From assembly GCF_001899645.1 (NCBI RefSeq), contig NZ_MKVV01000111.1:2919-66918 (forward strand): a stretch of DNA of 64,000 nucleotides, read 5' to 3'. Below, one piece after another: positions 1 through 8,090 of the stretch. The DNA comes from Pseudonocardia sp. 73-21. GTDB taxonomy: Bacteria; Actinomycetota; Actinomycetes; Mycobacteriales; Pseudonocardiaceae. The stretch's first letter is position 1, and each line of letters opens with the position of its first letter. The position numbers and the translations under genes are program-made. The notes beneath the pieces were generated by a model. It saw nothing but the letters and a program-made list of their open reading frames with translations. It was not told where the DNA came from and made no database searches.

Positions 1-467
1 ATGCCCTCGTAGTCGAGGATGCGCCCGCCGTTGGCCGCGAGCAGGGCGATGCCTTTCGCGGCGTCGATGACCGAGCCGCCGCCGATGCCGAGCACCACGT
101 CGCAGCCGGCTTCGACGTAGCGCTCGTGGCCCGCTTCGATCTCGTGGTCCTTCGGGTTGGGCGTGACGTCGGTCCACACGACCGGCGAGAGGCCGGCCTC
201 GCGGAGCTGGTCGAGCAGCTCCGACGGCCAGCCCGCCTCGGTGAGCCCGGGGTCGGTGACGACGAAGGGGCGACGCGCGCCGAGCCGGACCGCGGCATGG
301 GCGGCCTCGGCGAGGGAGTTGGGCCCGAACACGATCTCCGGGGCGTGGAACTTCGATAGCCGCAGCGAGCCGGTGTCGCCCCCGACCGTTCGCTGTTGAT
401 CATCCGGACTGCGCCGCGCTAGCAGGACCGAATCACCGGCCCTTCGAGCTTCATCGACGAGGACCAC
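1..467 (-). CDS. Iron-containing alcohol dehydrogenase (ErcA/type III-like), N-terminal part only
   Basis: The C-terminal part lies beyond the window edge. The visible N-terminal half has the type III alcohol dehydrogenase pattern: a start resembling KFHAPEIVFGPNSL, a V-V-T-D-P-G turn in the Rossmann-like domain, and the nucleotide-binding segment GIGGGSVIDAAKG. The metal-binding histidines would be in the missing half. The family oxidises alcohols or reduces aldehydes with NAD(P) and Fe/Zn; ErcA-like members are linked to alcohol sensing and oxidation in methylotrophs and pseudomonads. The start is uncertain: no ATG is in frame. The GTG at 467 follows a GGGAGGG ribosome-binding site, and GTG codons at 482 and 485 are alternatives. 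Substrate is not deducible. Confidence 0.72.
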   Translation of the reverse strand, partial: MVLVDEARRAGDSVLLARRSPDDQQRTVGGDTGSLRLSKFHAPEIVFGPNSLAEAAHAAVRLGARRPFVVTDPGLTEAGWPSELLDQLREAGLSPVVWTDVTPNPKDHEIEAGHERYVEAGCDVVLGIGGGSVIDAAKGIALLAANGGRILDYEG

Positions 468-803
468 ACTGCCCTCCCGCACCACATCGTCCGCTGCCGC
501 AGCCGAGGTGTCCCGGGCGACGACGTGACCCAGGCTACAAGAGCGGGAGGTGGCCGGGCAGGTGCGAACGGTGCGCACTGCATCCGATCGGGTGCGCCGA
601 CCCGCCGCCGGGACGGCCCTTCTCGTCCGGTCGGCGGGTCTGGGGCAGGTCACGGACCGACGCTAGCCACGGATGGGCGCAACCGGACCCTGCCCCGTGA
701 CGGGAGGTGGCCCTGTCCCATCGGGCAGGCAGACCGGTACCCCCCGACCGATGGCGCGGCCGGTACCGGTGCCGTGGTGTTGGTCGGCGAGATGACGGGC
801 CCG
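468..803. other. Intergenic region between the alcohol dehydrogenase start and the xdhC end
   Basis: About 330 bases lie between two minus-strand genes. I see no convincing gene. The reading frames here are open because of high GC but lack domain-like sequence. It presumably holds the terminator of the cox operon and the promoter of the dehydrogenase gene, but no clear hairpin or -35/-10 pair stands out. Confidence 0.4.
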
Positions 804-1919
804 TCAGCTCGCGTGGATGGGGCCCGCGCGGTGCGCGAGGCGGGTGCCGTCGCCGCCCCAGTGCTGGGCGATCATCTCGGCCGCGATCGACACGGCCGTC
901 TCCTCCGGGGTGCGGGCGCCGAGGTCGAGCCCGATCGGGCTCGACATGCGGGCGATCTCGGCCTCGGTGATGCCGCGCTCGCGGAGCCGCTCCAGCCGGT
1001 CGTCGTGGGTGCGCCGCGACCCCATGGCCCCGATGTAGCCCACCTCGGGCAGCCGCAGGGCCACCTCGAGCAGCGGCACGTCGAACTTCGGGTCGTGGGT
1101 GAGTACGCACAGCGCGGTGCGCTTGTCGATGCGGCCGGCCTCGGCCTCGGCGGCGAGGTAGCGGTGCGGCCACTCGACGACCACCTCGTTGGCCCCGGGG
1201 AACCGGGTGGCGGTGGCGAAGACCGGGCGCGCGTCGCAGACCGTGACGCGGAAGCCGAGGAACGTGCCCATCCGCGCGACGGCGGCGGCGAAGTCGATGG
1301 CCCCGAACACGATCATGCGGGGCGGCGGCGCGAACGACTCGACGAACACGTCGAGGCCCTCGCCGCGGCGCTGGCCGTCGACGCCGTAGTGCAGGATCGC
1401 GTTGCGCCCGGCGTCGAGCAGGCCGCGGGCGTCGTCGCGGACGGCGTCGTCGAGGCGGGACGAGCCGGTGCTGCCGTCGACGCGGTCGGCCCACACGATC
1501 AGCCGCCTGCCGAGCTTCTCCGACGGCCCGCCCACCACCGTGGCGACGGCGACGGGCGTCTCGTCGCGGATGGCCTGGGCCACCGAGCCGAGCTGGTCGT
1601 AGGTACCGGGGCCGACCTTCTCCACGAAGATGTCGATGATGCCGCCGCAGGTCAGGCCGACGGTGAAGGCGTCCTCGTCGGACACGCCGTAGCGCTGGAA
1701 CACCGGACGGCCGTCGCCCAGCACCTGCTGCCCGAGCTCGTACACCGCGCCCTCGACGCAGCCGCCGGACACGCTGCCGACAGCCTCTCCGTCGGGCCCG
1801 ATGAGCATCGACGCGCCGGGCTGGCGGGGGGCCGAGCTGTAGGTGCCGACGACCGTGGCGAGCGCCGCGGTCTCCCCGTTCTTCCACCAGCCCTCGAGCC
1901 GGTCCATGACGTCACGCAT
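804..1919 (-). CDS. XdhC/CoxF family molybdenum hydroxylase maturation protein
   Basis: A 371-residue XdhC-family protein. These proteins bind the molybdenum cofactor, help its sulfuration and deliver it to xanthine dehydrogenase or CO dehydrogenase-type enzymes. The N-terminal XdhC_CoxI domain is recognisable from the SAPRQPGASMLI and GSVSGGCVEGAV segments, the latter with the conserved cysteine. The C-terminal Rossmann domain carries MIVFGAIDFAAA and ends with GAMGSRRTH. The ATG at 1919 overlaps the end of coxE by 8 bases, so the gene is the last of a coxD-coxE-coxF operon read right to left. The catalytic subunits it serves are not adjacent; the nearest lie near 42-45 kb and at 62.6 kb. 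Confidence 0.9.
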   Translation of the reverse strand: MRDVMDRLEGWWKNGETAALATVVGTYSSAPRQPGASMLIGPDGEAVGSVSGGCVEGAVYELGQQVLGDGRPVFQRYGVSDEDAFTVGLTCGGIIDIFVEKVGPGTYDQLGSVAQAIRDETPVAVATVVGGPSEKLGRRLIVWADRVDGSTGSSRLDDAVRDDARGLLDAGRNAILHYGVDGQRRGEGLDVFVESFAPPPRMIVFGAIDFAAAVARMGTFLGFRVTVCDARPVFATATRFPGANEVVVEWPHRYLAAEAEAGRIDKRTALCVLTHDPKFDVPLLEVALRLPEVGYIGAMGSRRTHDDRLERLRERGITEAEIARMSSPIGLDLGARTPEETAVSIAAEMIAQHWGGDGTRLAHRAGPIHAS

Positions 1920-3054
1920 TGCGGATCACCTCGAGAAGCTCTTCCAGGGTGGCCAGACTGTGCCCGGCCAGCAGTTGGTCCAAGTACGGCAGGGCCGCAA
2001 CTATTCCACCCTGCACCGGGGCGTAGCCGTCCTTTCCCGCGTGCGGGTTGACCCAGACCACCTTGTGGGCCAGCCGGGACAGCCGCTGCATCTGCACGCC
2101 GAGCAGGTCGGTCTCGCCGCGCTCCCAGCCGTCGGAGAACACGACGACCACCGCGCGGCGGGCGGCGCCGCGCTGCCCCCACCGGTCGACGAACGCCTGC
2201 ACCACCTCGCCGAGGCGGGTGCCGCCCGACCAGTCCGGGATGGCCTTGCCCGCGGCCGCCAGCGCGCGGTCGGCGTCGCGCATCCGCAGCTCACGCGTGA
2301 TGCGGGTGAGTCGCGTGCCGAGCGTGAACGCCTCCACCGCGTTCGGCGACCGGCGGACGACGACGTGCGCGAAGCGCAGCAGCGCGTCGGCGTAGGGCTC
2401 CATCGACCCGGAGATGTCGACGAGCAGCACGATCTTGCGGGGCCGCCGCGAGTGGTCGCGGTGCAGCATGTCCCGCACCTCGCCGCCGTTGTGCAGGGCG
2501 GCGCGCAGCGTCCGGCCCGGGTCGGCCGGCCCGTGCCGCGACGGGCGCAGGCGCCGCGACGGCCGGGTGGGCGGCTCGGGCCGCAGCAGCGCCAGCAGCC
2601 GGCGCAGGTGCTCGCGCTCGCCGGGGGTGAGCTCGGCGAGATCGCGGTTGCGCAGCACCTCGCTGCCGCTGGCCCGCGCGTGCACCTGCGGCGTCTCGCG
2701 GTCGTCGTCGCCGTCCTCGGACTCCTGCGACTGGGACGGCGTCAGCGCGGCCAGTCGGGGCGGCGGGGGCTTGCGCTCGTCGACGATGCGGGTGCGGCCG
2801 CCACCGCGCGGCGGCGTGAACCAGGCGTCGAAGGCCTGGTCGTAGCGCGGCAGGTCGTCGGGGTCGGAGCAGAGCGTGAGTCGGCCGGCCCAGTAGGTCT
2901 GCATCCGGCTGGTGACGTCGAGCGTGTCGAGTGCGCCGAGGAACGTCGCGACGCGGTCGGTGGTGATCGAGAGCCCGGCGTTGCGCAGCACGACGGTGAA
3001 GCCGACGAGGCCCTCGACGGGGTCGTCGGTGTCCGGGATCTCGGTGGTGGTCAC
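1912..3054 (-). CDS. CoxE-like VWA-domain protein
   Basis: A 380-residue protein with an N-terminal helical region, a charged Arg-rich middle (about residues 95-185) and a C-terminal von Willebrand A domain. The metal-ion-dependent adhesion site is intact, with the D-x-S-x-S motif in VLLVDISGSMEPYA, and a VVVFSDGWERG segment follows. CoxE partners a MoxR-type AAA+ ATPase (CoxD) to mature Mo-hydroxylase active sites, in the best-known case the Mo-Cu centre of CO dehydrogenase. It starts with GTG 3 bases after the coxD stop and overlaps xdhC, which supports co-translation. Confidence 0.88.
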   Translation of the reverse strand: MTTTEIPDTDDPVEGLVGFTVVLRNAGLSITTDRVATFLGALDTLDVTSRMQTYWAGRLTLCSDPDDLPRYDQAFDAWFTPPRGGGRTRIVDERKPPPPRLAALTPSQSQESEDGDDDRETPQVHARASGSEVLRNRDLAELTPGEREHLRRLLALLRPEPPTRPSRRLRPSRHGPADPGRTLRAALHNGGEVRDMLHRDHSRRPRKIVLLVDISGSMEPYADALLRFAHVVVRRSPNAVEAFTLGTRLTRITRELRMRDADRALAAAGKAIPDWSGGTRLGEVVQAFVDRWGQRGAARRAVVVVFSDGWERGETDLLGVQMQRLSRLAHKVVWVNPHAGKDGYAPVQGGIVAALPYLDQLLAGHSLATLEELLEVIRNA

Positions 3055-3057
3055 GGC

Positions 3058-3954
3058 TCAGGACGCGAGCAGCGTGTCGAGCTGCTTGCGGACGCGGTCG
3101 GCGTCCTCGCGGTACTTGAGGACGGCGCCGAGGGTGGCCGCGGCGCTGTCGACGTCGAGGTGCCGGGCGCCGACGAGCTGCAGGGCGCGGGCCCAGTCGA
3201 TGGTCTCCGCGACGCCGGGAGGCTTGAGGAGATCGGCCTGGCGCAGCGCGCGGACCGCACCCGCGACCTGGGCGGCGAGCCGCTCGGGGATGCCGGGCAG
3301 CCGCGAGTGCAGGATCTCGATCTCACGCTGGAGGTCGGGGTGGTCGAGCCAGAGGTAGAGGCAGCGGCGCTTGAGGGCGTCGTGGACCTCGCGGGTGCGG
3401 TTGGACGTGAGCACGACCAGTGGCGGCGTGGTGGCCCGGACCTCACCGACCTCGGGGATGGTGACGGCGTACTCGGTGAGCACCTCGAGCAGGAACGCCT
3501 CGAACTCGTCGTCGGCGCGGTCGACCTCGTCGATCAGCAGCACGCTCGGAGTGGTCTGCAGTGCACGCAGGATCGGGCGCTGCAGCAGGAACTTCTTGTC
3601 GTAGAGCGAGGACTCGACGGCGTCGACGTCGAGCTTGTCGGCGCCGGCCGCGGTCTCCAGCGCGCGCAGGTGCAGCAGCTGGCGCGGGAAGTCCCAGTCG
3701 TAGAGCGCCTGGGAGGCGTCGATGCCGTCGTGGCACTGCAGCCGGATCAGCTCGGCGCCGGTGATCTCGGCGAGGGCCTGCGCGAGTGCGGTCTTCCCGG
3801 TGCCGGGTTCGCCCTCGCAGAACAGGGGTCGGTTCATCCGCATGGCGAGGAACGTCGCCGTGGCGAGCCCGTCGTCGGCGAGGTAGCCGGTGGAGCGCAG
3901 GGCGGCAGCCAGCGCTGTCGGCGAGTCCGAAGGGGCCGGTAAGCGATCGTTCAC
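3058..3954 (-). CDS. CoxD-like MoxR-family AAA+ ATPase
   Basis: A 298-residue MoxR-type AAA+ ATPase. Walker A is GEPGTGKTALAQ near residue 48 and Walker B is VLLIDEVDRADDEFEAF; sensor 1 lies in VVLTSNRTREVHDALKRRC. It is typical in length for the CoxD branch, which acts with a VWA protein to remodel or activate molybdenum hydroxylases. It is first in the coxD-coxE-coxF operon and starts with GTG; the stretch upstream is the long region shared with the divergent rpf gene. Which hydroxylase it matures cannot be read from position alone. Confidence 0.88.
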   Translation of the reverse strand: MNDRLPAPSDSPTALAAALRSTGYLADDGLATATFLAMRMNRPLFCEGEPGTGKTALAQALAEITGAELIRLQCHDGIDASQALYDWDFPRQLLHLRALETAAGADKLDVDAVESSLYDKKFLLQRPILRALQTTPSVLLIDEVDRADDEFEAFLLEVLTEYAVTIPEVGEVRATTPPLVVLTSNRTREVHDALKRRCLYLWLDHPDLQREIEILHSRLPGIPERLAAQVAGAVRALRQADLLKPPGVAETIDWARALQLVGARHLDVDSAAATLGAVLKYREDADRVRKQLDTLLAS

Positions 3955-4170
3955 CCCCCCAGCATGACTGACCAGGGGGTCGGTCAGCCACTGCGGGTGT
4001 CCGGGCCTCCACCACGACGTGATCGGGCTGTTACTCAGCGTCGACTATTCGGTGTGATGGATTCGGTAATACTTCCAGTTTGGTTCTATTGGAAAAACCG
4101 TGATCAAGCCGTGATCTCATGCCCGTGACCTGGGGGTACCTGGGTATCGTCCCGTTAATGTGTTCGTTAC

Positions 4171-4186
4171 CGTGACGATGGTCACG
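4171..4186. promoter_or_regulatory. Inverted repeat CGTGAC-GATG-GTCACG in the rpf/coxD intergenic region
   Basis: A 6-bp perfect inverted repeat with a 4-base spacer sits in an unusually AT-rich stretch (about 4040-4205) between the divergent coxD and rpf genes. The AT richness makes this the likely promoter zone. It could be a transcription factor operator for either gene. No regulator is assigned. Confidence 0.3.
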
Positions 4187-4235
4187 CATCAGAAGTTTGA
4201 CGTTTTCCCGGCACCGCCTCGTAGCGTCGACGGCC

Positions 4236-4445
4236 GGTCGCCTCGAGAGGGACGGCCGAGAATGCATCCGGAACCGTCGCACCAGGCCCTGACCCGCGGT
4301 TTCCGGTCCGTCGAGATGGAAAGACGGGTCAGGGCCGGGGTCGCAATTTCCCCGACCGCCCCACGGTCGAGGAACACGGACCGGGACCGCACGTCAGGGC
4401 ACACCCAGCCCGCTGACGAGCAGGTTCTCCCCGACGGCTGCGATA
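4236..4445 (+). promoter_or_regulatory. Structured rpf 5' leader, possible ydaO-type c-di-AMP riboswitch
   Basis: The roughly 250-base leader of the rpf gene is GC-rich and highly structured, with a 12-bp perfect stem (4285-4296 pairing with 4325-4336) followed directly by GGGGTCGCAATT. Near the 3' end, CCCCGACGGCTGCGATAGG (starting about 4427) resembles the conserved CCCGACAGCTAACCTCGTAGG segment of the ydaO/yuaA class. C-di-AMP riboswitches controlling rpf-type cell wall hydrolases are known in actinobacteria. The match is by eye and partial, so this is a proposal rather than an identification. Confidence 0.4.
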
Positions 4446-4459
4446 GGAGAAACCCCAGA

Positions 4460-5083
4460 ATGACTTCTCGACCTGCACTCAGCTCGGGCCGAAGTCTCGT
4501 TCGTCTGATCGTCGCCGGTGCCGTTGTCGTCGGTACCCCGCTCGCCGTCGCCGGCACGGCCAACGCTGCTCCCGTCTCCGTCTGGGACGCCGTTGCCCAG
4601 TGCGAGAGCGGTGGTAACTGGAACATCAACACCGGTAACGGCTACTACGGTGGCCTGCAGTTCAGCGCCAGTACCTGGAAGGCATTCGGTGGCGTCGGCT
4701 CGGCGTCCAGCGCCAGCAAGGCCCAGCAGATCGCCGTGGCCGAGCGCGTGCTCGCGGCCCAGGGCTGGGGCGCGTGGCCCGTCTGCTCGAAGAAGGCCGG
4801 TGCCACCGGTTACGCCTCCTCGCCGAGCACGGTCGTGCGCGCCTCCGCGCCGGCCCCGAAGGCCGCTCCCGCTCCGAAGGCTGCTCCGGCTGCTCCGGCA
4901 GCCCCGGCCGCCCCGGTGGTCAAGAACGGCGCCGACTACACCGTCGTCGCGGGCGACTCGCTGAGCAAGATCGCGGCGGACCAGAAGATCGCCGGCGGGT
5001 GGAAGACCATCTGGGACCGCAACACCGATGTGCTGAAGGACCCGAACGTGATCCAGGTCGGTCAGCAGCTCGACCTGCGGTGA
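4460..5083 (+). CDS. Resuscitation-promoting factor-like transglycosylase with LysM
   Basis: A 207-residue secreted peptidoglycan-cleaving enzyme. A Sec signal peptide (hydrophobic core LIVAGAVVVGTPLAVAG) should be cut after ANA near residue 36. The Rpf domain follows at once: SVWDAVAQCESGGNWNINTG with the catalytic Glu, then GYYGGLQFSASTWKAFGG, and a second Cys in VCSKK that pairs with the first. An Ala/Pro/Lys linker leads to a C-terminal LysM domain (DYTVVAGDSLSKIA) that binds peptidoglycan. Rpf proteins cut glycan strands and stimulate growth of dormant cells. The ATG at 4460 is preceded by AGGAGA; upstream in-frame starts fall inside the structured leader. Confidence 0.92.
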   Translation: MTSRPALSSGRSLVRLIVAGAVVVGTPLAVAGTANAAPVSVWDAVAQCESGGNWNINTGNGYYGGLQFSASTWKAFGGVGSASSASKAQQIAVAERVLAAQGWGAWPVCSKKAGATGYASSPSTVVRASAPAPKAAPAPKAAPAAPAAPAAPVVKNGADYTVVAGDSLSKIAADQKIAGGWKTIWDRNTDVLKDPNVIQVGQQLDLR

Positions 5084-5137
5084 TCTCACCGGTCGCGGTC
5101 GCCCCACCCCAGTGGCGGTGACCGCGACCGGGGTGTT

Positions 5138-5569
5138 TCAGGCGCTGTTGACCCACTCGTCGTCACCGTCGGCGAACGACTGGTGCTTCCAGACCGGAAG
5201 CAACTTCTTGATCTCCTCGACCAGCTCCGAGCAGGTCGCGAACGCCTCCCGGCGGTGATCGGCGGCCACGGCGCACGCGAGTGCGACGTCGCCGATCGCG
5301 AGCTTCCCGACCCGGTGGCTCACCGCGACGGCCCGCACGCCCTGCGCCCGGGCCGCGACGTCGGCGGCCACCTCGGCCACGATCGTCGCGGCGGTCGGGT
5401 GGGCGCTGTACTCCAGGCCCAGCACCGAACGGCCACCGTCGTGGTCGCGCACCACCCCCGCGAAGGTCACGACGGCGCCGGCCGCGGCCTGTTCCACGAG
5501 CGCGGCGTGCTCGGCGACGTCGAGCACGTCCTCCCCGACCGCGGCCCTGAGAACCACTGCACCGGTCAT
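5138..5569 (-). CDS. moaE: Molybdopterin synthase catalytic subunit MoaE
   Basis: A 143-residue MoaE, which with MoaD inserts the two dithiolene sulfurs into precursor Z (cPMP) to make molybdopterin. Diagnostic segments are GAVVTFAGVVRDHDGG, LEYSAHPTAA, and the conserved end with EEIKKLLPVWKHQSF containing the active-site lysine. The ATG at 5569 overlaps the end of mog by 4 bases, so moaC-mog-moaE form a single right-to-left operon. No moaD lies beside it, so MoaD must be encoded elsewhere. The stop is 55 bases from that of the convergent rpf gene. Confidence 0.93.
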   Translation of the reverse strand: MTGAVVLRAAVGEDVLDVAEHAALVEQAAAGAVVTFAGVVRDHDGGRSVLGLEYSAHPTAATIVAEVAADVAARAQGVRAVAVSHRVGKLAIGDVALACAVAADHRREAFATCSELVEEIKKLLPVWKHQSFADGDDEWVNSA

Positions 5570-6042
5570 CGGTGATCGCCTCCACGTAGCTGGTCCACGG
5601 CATGATCCAGGACTTCGGCCAGCACCGACAGTCCGTCCCGAACTCCCCCTGTCGATCCGGGGAGGTTGACGACCAGCGTGCGGCCCGCGACGCCGGCCAG
5701 CCCCCGCGACAGCACGGCCGTCGGCACCGTCGGCGCACCGACCGCGCGGATCGCGTCCGCCAGGCCGGGCACCTCGTAGTCCAGCACCGCACGGGTCACC
5801 TCGGGTGTCGCGTCGGTGGGGGAGATGCCGGTGCCGCCCGTGGTGATGACGACGTCGACGCCGTCGGCCACGGCCGTCCGCAGAGCCTCCCCGACGGGCT
5901 CGCCGTCGGGGACGACGACGGGGTCGGGTACGTCGAAGCCGCGCTCGCGCAGCCACTCGACGATCAGCGGCCCGCCCCGGTCGGCGTACACCCCGGCAGC
6001 GGCGCGGTTGGAGGCGGTGACGACGCGCGCGGTCCTCGTCAT
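5566..6042 (-). CDS. mog: Molybdopterin adenylyltransferase MogA/MoaB family
   Basis: A 158-residue MogA/MoaB-fold protein that adenylylates molybdopterin before molybdate insertion by MoeA. The family signature is present: VITTGGTGISPTDATPE, then a VNLPGSTGG loop. It starts at ATG 6042, overlapping moaC by 4 bases at its start and moaE by 4 bases at its end, a tight translationally coupled operon. A moeA partner is found at 31.6 kb. Confidence 0.92.
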   Translation of the reverse strand: MTRTARVVTASNRAAAGVYADRGGPLIVEWLRERGFDVPDPVVVPDGEPVGEALRTAVADGVDVVITTGGTGISPTDATPEVTRAVLDYEVPGLADAIRAVGAPTVPTAVLSRGLAGVAGRTLVVNLPGSTGGVRDGLSVLAEVLDHAVDQLRGGDHR

Positions 6043-6518
6043 TCCCTTCCCTCCGGACGGGTCCAGGACCCGGTCTTCCCGCCGTCCTTGCGCTCGACGC
6101 GCACGCCGTCCATCACCGCGGCGGGGTCGACGGCCTTGACCATGTCGTGCAGGGCCAGCCCGGCCACCGCGACGGCGGTGAGGGCCTCCATCTCGACGCC
6201 CGTGCGGTCGGTGGTGCGGACCGTGGCCCGGATGTGCACGCGGTCGACGTCGGTCTCGAGGTCGACCGTCACCCCCGACAACGCGATCGGATGGCACAGG
6301 GGGATGAGGTCCGGGGTGCGCTTGGCCGCCATGATCCCGGCGATGCGGGCGGTGGCCAGCGCGTCGCCCTTGGGCAGGCCGTCGCGTTTGAGCAGCTCGA
6401 CCACCTCCGCGGTGGTGCGCAGCGTGCCGGTGGCCACCGCGGTGCGGGCCGAGACGTTCTTGTCCGTGACGTCCACCATGCGGGCGGCCCCGGTGGCGTC
6501 GACGTGTGTGAGCTCCAC
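6039..6518 (-). CDS. moaC: Cyclic pyranopterin monophosphate synthase MoaC
   Basis: A 159-residue MoaC, which converts the MoaA product 3',8-cH2GTP to cPMP, the first pterin intermediate of molybdenum cofactor. Conserved segments are LTHVDATGAARMVDV, the LIPLCHPI motif with the catalytic Cys-His, and GVEMEALTAVAVAGLALHDM. I chose GTG 6518 because it begins right at the family's usual VELTHVD start; an in-frame ATG at 6563 would add 15 residues with no family resemblance. It is the first gene of moaC-mog-moaE. Confidence 0.92.
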   Translation of the reverse strand: MELTHVDATGAARMVDVTDKNVSARTAVATGTLRTTAEVVELLKRDGLPKGDALATARIAGIMAAKRTPDLIPLCHPIALSGVTVDLETDVDRVHIRATVRTTDRTGVEMEALTAVAVAGLALHDMVKAVDPAAVMDGVRVERKDGGKTGSWTRPEGRE

Positions 6519-6907
6519 CGTTGCGAGCCTACGGGGTGAGCACATCAGAGTGAGCTGCGTCACACGTACGCAACCCGTCCTCAGTGGATGCGGACGTCGT
6601 GTTTCGGTGCTGTGAACTGCCCTGAAGCCCCCCGATTAGGCCGTTCGGACCACACGATCGGGAGGTGGCACTCTCGGCGCGTCGGACTTGCGCTTCCCGG
6701 AACCGTACGTAGCGTGCCTCACGGCCCACCAGGACCCCCCAGGTCCCGGTGGACCCTGGAACCGCAGCGCTCCCCTGTCCGGTGGTTCCGGAACCCCAGT
6801 CGCCTCACGAACCCCAGCGTGGGACAGGAACGGATCACCCGGCGGTCCCCAGCCCGCCGGAACGCCACTCCCCAGGCGGATCCGCGCGCAGCGTCCGGAG
6901 ATGTCCC
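6519..6907. other. Long leader between moaC and the second rpf gene
   Basis: About 390 bases hold the promoter of moaC at one end and a long leader of the second rpf gene at the other. The leader is GC-rich with several short complementary blocks, but I could not recognise a named riboswitch; the ydaO-like end segment seen before the first rpf gene is not apparent. No coding sequence is supported. Confidence 0.4.
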
Positions 6908-7525
6908 ATGGCTCGCTGCCCCAGGACCCGTTATCGCGGTCGTCATCGCGCCCCCAGCAACACCGGTCGGGTCATCGCCCGCACCGCCCTTGCCGGCGCC
7001 GTGGCCGGCGCCCCGCTGGTCACCATGGTCCCGGCCGCGAACGCCGCCACCGACACCACCTGGGACAAGCTCGCCCAGTGCGAGAGCGGTGGCCGGTGGG
7101 ACATCAACACCGGCAACGGCTTCCAGGGTGGCCTGCAGTTCACCCCCAGTACCTGGCGGGCCTTCGGCGGCACCGTGTACGCCCCGGCCGCCCACCAGGC
7201 CACGCGTGCCCAGCAGATCGCCGTCGCCGAGAAGGTACTGGCCAAGCAGGGCTGGAACGCCTGGCCGTCCTGCTCGAAGAAGGTCGGCGCCAGCGGCGGC
7301 TCCACCGATCGTGGCGTGCCCTCGGACACCGTCCGGCTCAGCGCCCCGACGAAGGCCCCCGCGAAGGCCACGACCGGCAGCTACAAGGTCAAGAGCGGCG
7401 ACACCCTCGGCTCCATCGCCGCGGCCAACAGGGTGGCGGGGGGCTGGAAGGCCATCGTCGCGAAGAACCCGGCCCTCGCCGGGAACCCGAACGTGATCAC
7501 CCCGGGTCAGATGCTGACGCTCTGA
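6908..7525 (+). CDS. Second Rpf-like transglycosylase with LysM
   Basis: A 205-residue paralogue of the rpf product at 4460. A basic N-terminus and hydrophobic stretch end in a signal-peptidase site after NAA (about residue 38). The Rpf domain reads TTWDKLAQCESGGRWDINTG with the catalytic Glu, then GFQGGLQFTPSTWRAFGG, and a second Cys in PSCSKK. A short linker leads to a C-terminal LysM (SYKVKSGDTLGSIA). The ATG at 6908 is preceded by GGAG at 6897-6900. Its last 29 bases overlap the end of the convergent mocA-like gene. Having two Rpf-LysM paralogues around a moco operon suggests a local duplication. Confidence 0.9.
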   Translation: MARCPRTRYRGRHRAPSNTGRVIARTALAGAVAGAPLVTMVPAANAATDTTWDKLAQCESGGRWDINTGNGFQGGLQFTPSTWRAFGGTVYAPAAHQATRAQQIAVAEKVLAKQGWNAWPSCSKKVGASGGSTDRGVPSDTVRLSAPTKAPAKATTGSYKVKSGDTLGSIAAANRVAGGWKAIVAKNPALAGNPNVITPGQMLTL

Positions 7526-8090
7526 ACCTCGCCAGCGCCTCCGGGGTGTCGACGTCGTCGGGATCGGCGACGTCACCGCACTCCACCAGCTCCAGCGCCG
7601 GGTGGCCAGCGAGATAACCGCGGGCCCCGGCGTCGCCCGACGCCGAGGCGGCCACGGCCGTCCAGTGAGACCGTCCGATGAGGACGGGGTGCGCCGGTCG
7701 CCCGTCGTAGGAAGCACGGCGCAGGTCGTCGGGGGCTGCGCCGGCCCCGAGCCGGGCGACCGCCGCAGCCGTGACGCCGGGCAGGTCGACGAGGTGCACG
7801 AGCGCCGCGGGCGTGTCCACCCCGCTGAGGGCGGACAGGCCCGCGCGCAGCGACGCGCCCATGCCCTCGGCCCAGTCGAGGGCCTCGACGACGGTGACGC
7901 CGGGCGGCAGGACGGCCCGTACGTCGGCCGCCGCGGCGCCGACGACCACCACGAGCGGCGCGCAGCCGCCGTCGGCGAGCACGCGCAGCGTACGGCGCAC
8001 GAGCGGCTCGCCGTCGAGCTCGACGAGGGCCTTGGGGCCGCCCATGCGCCGCCCCGCGCCGCCCGCGAGCAGCAGCCCGGTGGGGGCGAT
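7497..8090 (-). CDS. MobA/MocA-like molybdenum cofactor nucleotidyltransferase
   Basis: A roughly 197-residue nucleotidyltransferase of the MobA/MocA family. Members attach CMP or GMP to molybdenum cofactor; the MCD form serves xanthine dehydrogenase/CO dehydrogenase-type enzymes, which fits the many hydroxylase genes here. The signature GLLLAGGAGRRMGGPKAL binds the nucleotide, LVHLVDLPGVT carries the metal-binding Asp, and GRPAHPVLIGRSHW is typical of the MocA side. No ATG, GTG, TTG or CTG lies in frame near the expected start. The best candidates are ATC at 8090 or GTA at 8093, coupled to the stop of the upstream small gene. It overlaps rpf by 29 bases at the 3' end. Confidence 0.82.
   Translation of the reverse strand: MAPTGLLLAGGAGRRMGGPKALVELDGEPLVRRTLRVLADGGCAPLVVVVGAAAADVRAVLPPGVTVVEALDWAEGMGASLRAGLSALSGVDTPAALVHLVDLPGVTAAAVARLGAGAAPDDLRRASYDGRPAHPVLIGRSHWTAVAASASGDAGARGYLAGHPALELVECGDVADPDDVDTPEALARFRASASDPG

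Noticed and set aside
1843..3942. 700-codon plus-strand frame opposite coxD/coxE
   Set aside because: A shadow of the coxE and coxD genes without recognisable domains.
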